Below, piece by piece: positions 58,778 through 64,000 of a stretch of DNA of 64,000 nucleotides. Position 1 is the first letter of the stretch, and each line of letters starts with the position of its first letter. The position numbers and the translations under genes are program-made. The stretch is from assembly GCA_000697355.1 (NCBI GenBank), contig JNEN01001206.1, positions 62,001 to 126,000 on the forward strand, given 5' to 3'. This DNA comes from Syncephalastrum monosporum B8922 (Eukaryota > Mucoromycota > Mucoromycetes > Mucorales > Syncephalastraceae). A model generated the notes under the pieces. It searched no databases and was not told where the DNA came from. It was given only the letters and a program-made list of their open reading frames with translations.

Positions 58778-61102
58778 TCAGTCAATGACAACCAAATCCT
58801 TGAAACTTGCGTGGCCAATGGCTTCCTTCATGGTATTGAGCGGGTTGAATGCTTCATCTTCCCTGTCTTCCTCCTCTGCGACTTCCACATCTTCCACATC
58901 TTCCGCCTTTTGAGACCGGGCATTGCCCTCCAGGAAGGTCTTCATCAGCGCCGCTGAGTAACCGCAGAGCATAGCACAGCCTTCCTCCTCCTTCGTCACC
59001 GGGGCAGGGGCGCCAGCGTCCTCGGGCTCATAGTCATACGGTCGCACACCCGCGAGGTTCCACCAGACCAGCTCTGGAACATCGTAGCCCGCCTTGGTAT
59101 ACTCGCTCTTGATCCGCTCGTAGGTTGTCTCCCACTCGTGGTTGCCGGGGAAACCATCGAACTCCATGTCCGAAAAGACATACAGACGCTTGACCATATC
59201 CTCCTTCGCAATGTTGTGGCGCTTGGCAATGGGCAGGAGCAGGTCGACAAAGACAGCCAAAAAGTTGGTGTTGTAACCGGCCGCGGCATTCAACACCTCG
59301 ATGCAGCGCTCAGAGAAGGTCTTGGTGCGCTCCACGTTGACGACGCTCGGTGATTCGTCAAAGGTGATCAAGATATCGCCAAAAGGCGGTTTGGCGAGCT
59401 CGGCAATCAACAGGGATAGGCCAATGGAGCCATCCATCGGGATAATCGGCGTGTTGACGGCGCCCAACATGGATGCTGACGTGTCGCATACCGCGAGGGC
59501 GCTGCCAAGGTTGACGCTGGGATCGGTGCGGAGCGAATCTACCAGGGTCTGCCATTGCTGATCGTATATTTTGCACTGCAATTTGATGAACTCATCCCTG
59601 GTCTTTTCGTCGAGCTGCTTGAGGATCTTGGATGTACGCAGCGAGCCACTGCCTCCGCTCTGACGCAACTCGCGGATAGGCTGGACGAGCTGGTGAGGTT
59701 GCAGTGTTGCGCCGCTGATGGATTTGGCACCACTGGCGACTTGTTCAAGATACCCCACGAGCTCCTCCTTGGCATGCAAGAAAAATCGACCGGCGTTGAG
59801 TGCCATGCACTGGGACGGCACGTGCGTAAAGTCGATGGTCTTCCAGGCCTCGCCATGCATACGTCGCTCGGTGACGTCCAGCGCTTCGCGTAACGGAGAG
59901 ATCACGTTTCGACGATACTGCTCTCGGATCTTGTTGATGTAGTGCGTCCGTGATTCTTCCTTCAGCTGGTGCTCTGTGGGCGGGTACATAATCTCGGCGA
60001 TGGATGTGGGGAGACGGGTGAACTTATCATGCGAATGCGCCAGGGACGGGGCCCATTTGGCGGCCAAGCTCAGACCCTCAGCGTGGGCATGACGCCCGGC
60101 TCTGTTGGACGGGTCGGCAGCGATACGTTGTTTGTTTTCTTCGAGTCGCTTAAGATCCTCCTTGAGCTGCGTGGCAAACATGCGTGCGACCGTGGCGTGC
60201 AGTGCCTGATAGGTCGTGTCGTTGGACAGGAGTTCGTTGACGCGCGCATGCTGCTCCGCACGTCGCCGCAGGGTAGCCTCTCGCTGCTCCGCATTGATCT
60301 TCTCATGACGCTCCTTCACAGTCTTGCGACGCTCGGCGAGCTTGCTGGCCTTCTCCTCCTCCGGAAGCGACTTGAGACTGTTGTAAAAGATACGGCTCTG
60401 AGCACGCGCGCGCTTGCCTGTGCTGCCATTGAAAGGTTGGCGGGGCCAGTTCAGCGCCTTGAACTGGCCGCTCTCGCCCTGGGGTCCGTTCAGTTCGCCG
60501 TTTGCGTAAATAGCAAGGATGTTGGCCAAATCCTTCCAGTACCCATGAGACTTGTATATGGCATGCTTCTTCTCCTTATCAATGACTTCCCAGTCGCCCG
60601 CATCCTCTGTGGTGGACTTCTTTTGTTTTTTGGGGACCTCGACCGCATCGGTCACGAGGAGAGAAAGGTTGCGCAGGGCCGTTTGCGGGTGGTGTTTCAA
60701 AAGCCACATGAAGGCGACGTAGAACCGGGTGTTGGCGCTCTTGCCACGGTGGATGGAACGCGTGTGCCAGATGATGCGAAGCGTGGCATCGCTGTCTTCG
60801 GCCCACGACTTGGCGAGCAAACTGTGAATGTGCTCGGTGTCTGTATTGACGCCCAGCTGATTGTAGAGGTCAAGACAAGCGTCGAGAGTCGACTTGTGAG
60901 CCCAGGCACCGTTGGCAGTCAGCTGGAGGTTGGAAATCTGTTTAAGCGCGTCGACGGTCGGATCGCTCACAGCCTTGGGGGCCTCGCGCACCGACAGTGT
61001 CTCGGCTGGGTTGGACAGCGACGCGACCAGCGCGTCCAGAGCATCCTGGTTGTGCAGAGCCTCGACGTAGGGAAGGGAAGCGTTGTAAGTGTGGAAGGAC
61101 AT
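58778..61102 (-). CDS. DUF2828-family protein with a vWA-like domain
   Basis: One intronless frame of 774 residues. The N-terminal 500 residues fit DUF2828 (NGAWAHKSTLDACLDLYNQL, LAKSWAEDSDATLRIIWHTR, the ANTRFYVAFMWLLKHHPQ helix). The C-terminal part has a von Willebrand A-like fold with an intact DxSxS metal motif in LAVCDTSASML, then LYVFSDMEFDGFPG. These proteins resemble the TROVE/Ro group in layout, but their function is unknown. The first ATG of the frame (61100-61102) is used. Lack of introns, against neighbours with many, suggests origin by retroposition or ancient transfer; that is inference. A decayed copy sits 3.5 kb away on the same strand. Confidence 0.88.
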   Translation of the reverse strand: MSFHTYNASLPYVEALHNQDALDALVASLSNPAETLSVREAPKAVSDPTVDALKQISNLQLTANGAWAHKSTLDACLDLYNQLGVNTDTEHIHSLLAKSWAEDSDATLRIIWHTRSIHRGKSANTRFYVAFMWLLKHHPQTALRNLSLLVTDAVEVPKKQKKSTTEDAGDWEVIDKEKKHAIYKSHGYWKDLANILAIYANGELNGPQGESGQFKALNWPRQPFNGSTGKRARAQSRIFYNSLKSLPEEEKASKLAERRKTVKERHEKINAEQREATLRRRAEQHARVNELLSNDTTYQALHATVARMFATQLKEDLKRLEENKQRIAADPSNRAGRHAHAEGLSLAAKWAPSLAHSHDKFTRLPTSIAEIMYPPTEHQLKEESRTHYINKIREQYRRNVISPLREALDVTERRMHGEAWKTIDFTHVPSQCMALNAGRFFLHAKEELVGYLEQVASGAKSISGATLQPHQLVQPIRELRQSGGSGSLRTSKILKQLDEKTRDEFIKLQCKIYDQQWQTLVDSLRTDPSVNLGSALAVCDTSASMLGAVNTPIIPMDGSIGLSLLIAELAKPPFGDILITFDESPSVVNVERTKTFSERCIEVLNAAAGYNTNFLAVFVDLLLPIAKRHNIAKEDMVKRLYVFSDMEFDGFPGNHEWETTYERIKSEYTKAGYDVPELVWWNLAGVRPYDYEPEDAGAPAPVTKEEEGCAMLCGYSAALMKTFLEGNARSQKAEDVEDVEVAEEEDREDEAFNPLNTMKEAIGHASFKDLVVID

Positions 61103-62079
61103 GAGTGAAAGAGAAAGAGTTGTCAGACTTTGCGCTTTCCATCCGTATGGTCTTATTTATGCGTGATGACTTCATGTCAATCGTCAGCGGCTACTGCGGC
61201 TCGTGGCTTTTTTTTCTGTTTATGGTGTCACAGAACTGCCTAAAGCTGCTGTGTCACATGTACTGCTTCATTGGACGCACACTGTCGCAGTAAAGGCTTC
61301 TTTGGCGGCAGGATAGAGGCGTTTCCGCGGTGTCTTTTATTTTCATCATTTCATTTCCGCTTCTTCATTGACTGGATGAACCCGATCGACATCAGGCATA
61401 TCATCTATACAGTCAGTCTACAACTGTGAGTGGGTGTCCCCCTTTTTTATTTTCTCCTGACAATGATACCAAAAGGCGAGAGCGGTAGGTCAGGTAGAGA
61501 CTAAATTTTTTAAGTCACCTGTTGGATATGCCGACTGGACTGCACCGGGCCGCTGGACGTATATGGAAGCGTCGCAGTACGACGCGTCAAAGAATAAGCG
61601 AATTTGCTGCGGCGATTGGCACAGCAACGGTTGACAGGATTCGAGAATTGGACAGGCAGAATTGAAACCAAAAGAGAAAAAAGAATAGCTTTTTTCGTTT
61701 CCCTATTTTTTATGAAAAAAACTTCTACTCTTTTGTGTCGACTTGCGCCACATACCACTTTTGGAAGGCACAGCCCACGGCGGCTGTGCCGATTCTACTA
61801 TACTTGTCCATTTCAAGTCAATGCTATACCATATCTCACAATACACACACACAACAAAAAGAGTGGCGCCCTCACATGTGTCCTGTTTCTTTCTTGTTCC
61901 GTCCTTCTTACTCTTACTTTTTCTTTCTCGGGACCCATAGATTCTATCTATATTGATCCCACTTCTTTCACTATGCCGCTGCTGTTTTTCTACGCAAAGG
62001 CATTTAGCAAAAAAGCAGTAAGACGAGCCTTTTGCAGATGCATACAGCTCCTCATGATGATGTACCTTAGCGGGAGCGC
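61103..62079. promoter_or_regulatory. Divergent intergenic region, about 1 kb
   Basis: Lies between the DUF2828 gene and the seven-pass membrane protein gene, which start away from each other. No other gene is supported; open frames at 61604-62140 are low-quality. Confidence 0.45.
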
Positions 62080-63812
62080 ATGCAAGCTTCAAAGTGGCCC
62101 CGCCTGTTCCTGTTGCTCGGATTCTTGCAGGTCATGGTGACGATTCCAATCCTGATTGCGACTGTAATCATCACCACCGACGGCCGAGAGCGGGTCTACA
62201 GCAGCTCGTCAGACATGAGAGACGAGATTAGATACTTGAGCAACAAGGCCGTACGCGTCCGCACCGAAAATATCTGGTTCATTCTTTATGAAGTCTGGCG
62301 TGTCTGGCTTGTTATCGACGGTGTATGTGTACAGATCACCAATCAGTCTTCGCTGGAGTCTTACGCCTACGTTTTCGCTTTCGCTTACCCTTAGATCATC
62401 CACTGGAACTCTCTCACCGTCATCGCCGCCACCGTGTCTTGCTTTTTTTCAGGTGCATTGGGTATCATGGTATGTTTCATGTCAGATCCGCCGTCTTAAC
62501 CCCGCAGTATGTTAATCTTTGTAACCAGCAAATTATTGAAACTGTGAAATGGCACAATTCGGTCGAGATCAACCTGTATCTGCAGATAGCCATGACTATC
62601 GTCGTCTGGATTCTTGTCTTCCCAACCACCTTCGTCGCTTATAAGCTTTTCAAAGATTTCGGATGGTATGTCTACCGCCGTATCGGTCCCGAGCTGCGTC
62701 TCCAGAGTAAGCGACTATAGAAAATGAAAAAACACAACAGTCTGACCTCACCCGATCCCATGTAGAGATGTATTATACCGTGCAGTGCTTTACGCTAGCT
62801 CTTAAGATCTGCGTCTTTTTTGAAGTCTTTCTTATGGCCTTCTATTCCGTCATCGCCGTCAAAGTGACCTCCCTTTGCGCGGCTGCCGGGGTCCTAGCTA
62901 TTGTCAGCCTGTTTGCTACTTTCGTAGGCCGTAGAGCGGTAAGGTGGTGTCCATGGATCTAATGAGATAATTACTCACTTGGGAAATTAGATCGCTGATG
63001 AAAAGCATTGGATGATGTCCCTGTTCTGTTTGTATCAATGCGCTATCATTTTTGTCACGCTGGTAGTTCTCGTCGAGCTGACGGACACAGACGATCTATG
63101 GATTACACTTACCGTCTATGGTAAATATAAAACGAGATTTCTAGTTTAAGTCCAGCAAAGGAGATATACTCACATTATTTTGACAGCCTGCGTCTCGGTG
63201 GTGATTGCGTTGGTATGGATATGGCGAATCAAAGACGAGTTTGAATAGTCGTGCTCACCATTATGCATCTTCCTTTCATGCAGCTCACCTTGTACATCTC
63301 TGTTCGATGCCAGATGAACTTTAACCGCGGTCTCAAACCTTATGGTAACTAAAAACAAATGGCTGCCAAAATGTATATGGCTGATACGCTTTCCAGTACG
63401 ATGGCGTATCTTTTCATGGTACAAGAACCCGAACCGCAACGAGGACCCTGCCATGGCGGAACTCGGCGCACCAACTTCATCAGCACCGCAGGCTGCAGGC
63501 GGAAATAGACGTGCTTCGGACGGCTGGGTTATTGACGAGGAAGAGGAAAGCAGTCCACTGTCACCTGATGCTTGGCATAATGACACGACAGACCTTACGC
63601 CAGCTGGAGAGAGACTTCGATCATCAGAATTGAGCCCGATACCCACCACATCATCCCATAGTAAACAACCGCTAGTCGACGAACATCCCATCCCACCCGC
63701 TCTCCCCACCCACAACCAGCTTCCTGCCAATCCAGCAGGCCGAAATGTCTATATCAACAACTATATCCAAATTATCAACCCACATAACAACACTGGCTCC
63801 GTACCACGATGA
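62080..63812 (+). CDS. Seven-pass membrane protein, UPF0658 (Golgi)-like
   Basis: About eight exons join in phase into about 430 residues with seven hydrophobic helices. The most telling stretch is KLFKDFGWYVYRRIGPELRLQ followed by KMYYTVQCFTLALKI, matching the fungal UPF0658 Golgi membrane family pattern (FGW-Y-IG ... MY). The cytosolic tail is Pro/Ser-rich, with DEEEESSPLSP and a run of polar residues. One donor (TTG|GTATGG near 63213) must be used; otherwise the frame stops after DEFE. ATG 62080 has an in-frame TAG 12 bases upstream. Function in the family is unknown. TGA stop at 63810-63812. Confidence 0.72.
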
Positions 63813-64000
63813 TGACAACAGAACATGCCACCCTCCCACACTTCATCGAAACAGCATCTTATCCATACAAGCAAATTCTACCTTTTCTCAGTTACAGCTT
63901 TACGCAATGCTTGGATTATTATTTATATATTATATATGTACAGAATTGATTTTTTTTTCACACCATGTCTCGTATATGGAGCTGAATATTCTCATTCTTC
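63813..64000. other. 3' flank of the last gene
   Basis: AT-rich; nothing supported up to the window edge. Confidence 0.5.

Noticed and set aside
59969..61108. 379-codon open frame on the plus strand, opposite the DUF2828 gene
   Set aside because: Exact antisense shadow of a strongly codon-biased gene; no domain-like composition.

Overview
This window is nuclear DNA of a fungus. Most genes are split by short introns (about 50-90 nt) with GTAAGT/GTATGT donors, CTAAT/CTAAC-like branch points and CAG/TAG acceptors. Gene content (60S ribosomal protein L12, TORC2 RICTOR, VTI1, VPS51, an Ett1/Nro1-type protein, GPR1/FUN34/YaaH and Kre9/Knh-like wall proteins) is fungal. The mix of a DHX29-type helicase, an intact DUF2828 protein, an UPF0658-type Golgi membrane protein and a 2-phosphoglycerate-kinase-like protein suggests an early-diverging lineage, most likely Mucoromycota. 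That assignment is inference from gene content, not from a marker gene. No mitochondrial, bacterial or viral segment, tRNA, rRNA or CRISPR array was seen.

Layout. 1-189 holds the 3' end of a Ser/Thr-rich wall protein, followed by 2.3 kb of empty DNA. 2528-12916 holds an AAAP amino-acid transporter, a DHX29-like helicase, a Kre9-domain single-pass membrane protein and a 2PGK-like P-loop kinase. 15282-19869 holds a small GPI-type Kre9-like protein and, on the minus strand, a composite kinase: calponin-homology domain, long linker, Cdc7/SepH-like kinase and C-terminal C1-type zinc domain. 19870-25420 is a gene-poor tract with one copy of a dispersed repeat. 25421-29812 holds a sugar transporter, a PIG3-like quinone oxidoreductase and RPL12. 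31349-39820 holds RICTOR, an Ett1/Nro1-like protein and an acetate/ammonium-type transporter. 40132-48810 holds a DYRK kinase, a regulator with two zinc clusters and a small, probably mitochondrial protein. 49106-54405 is a trafficking-rich block (VTI1, a C2H2/U1 zinc-finger protein, VPS51) with the second copy of the dispersed repeat. 54406-63812 holds a decayed DUF2828 fragment, an Ariadne-type RBR ubiquitin ligase, the intact DUF2828 gene and a seven-pass membrane protein.

Themes. VTI1 and VPS51 both act in endosome-to-Golgi retrograde traffic. RICTOR, the DYRK and the SepH-like kinase are conserved regulators of polarity, growth and cytokinesis. Two Kre9/Knh-type genes and the edge fragment are wall or surface proteins. 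There is no obvious gene cluster. The most unusual item is the CH-kinase-C1 composite protein, which is supported by an uninterrupted chain of in-phase exons. Exon boundaries here were placed by eye from splice signals, reading phase and family similarity; no alignment or transcript was available.
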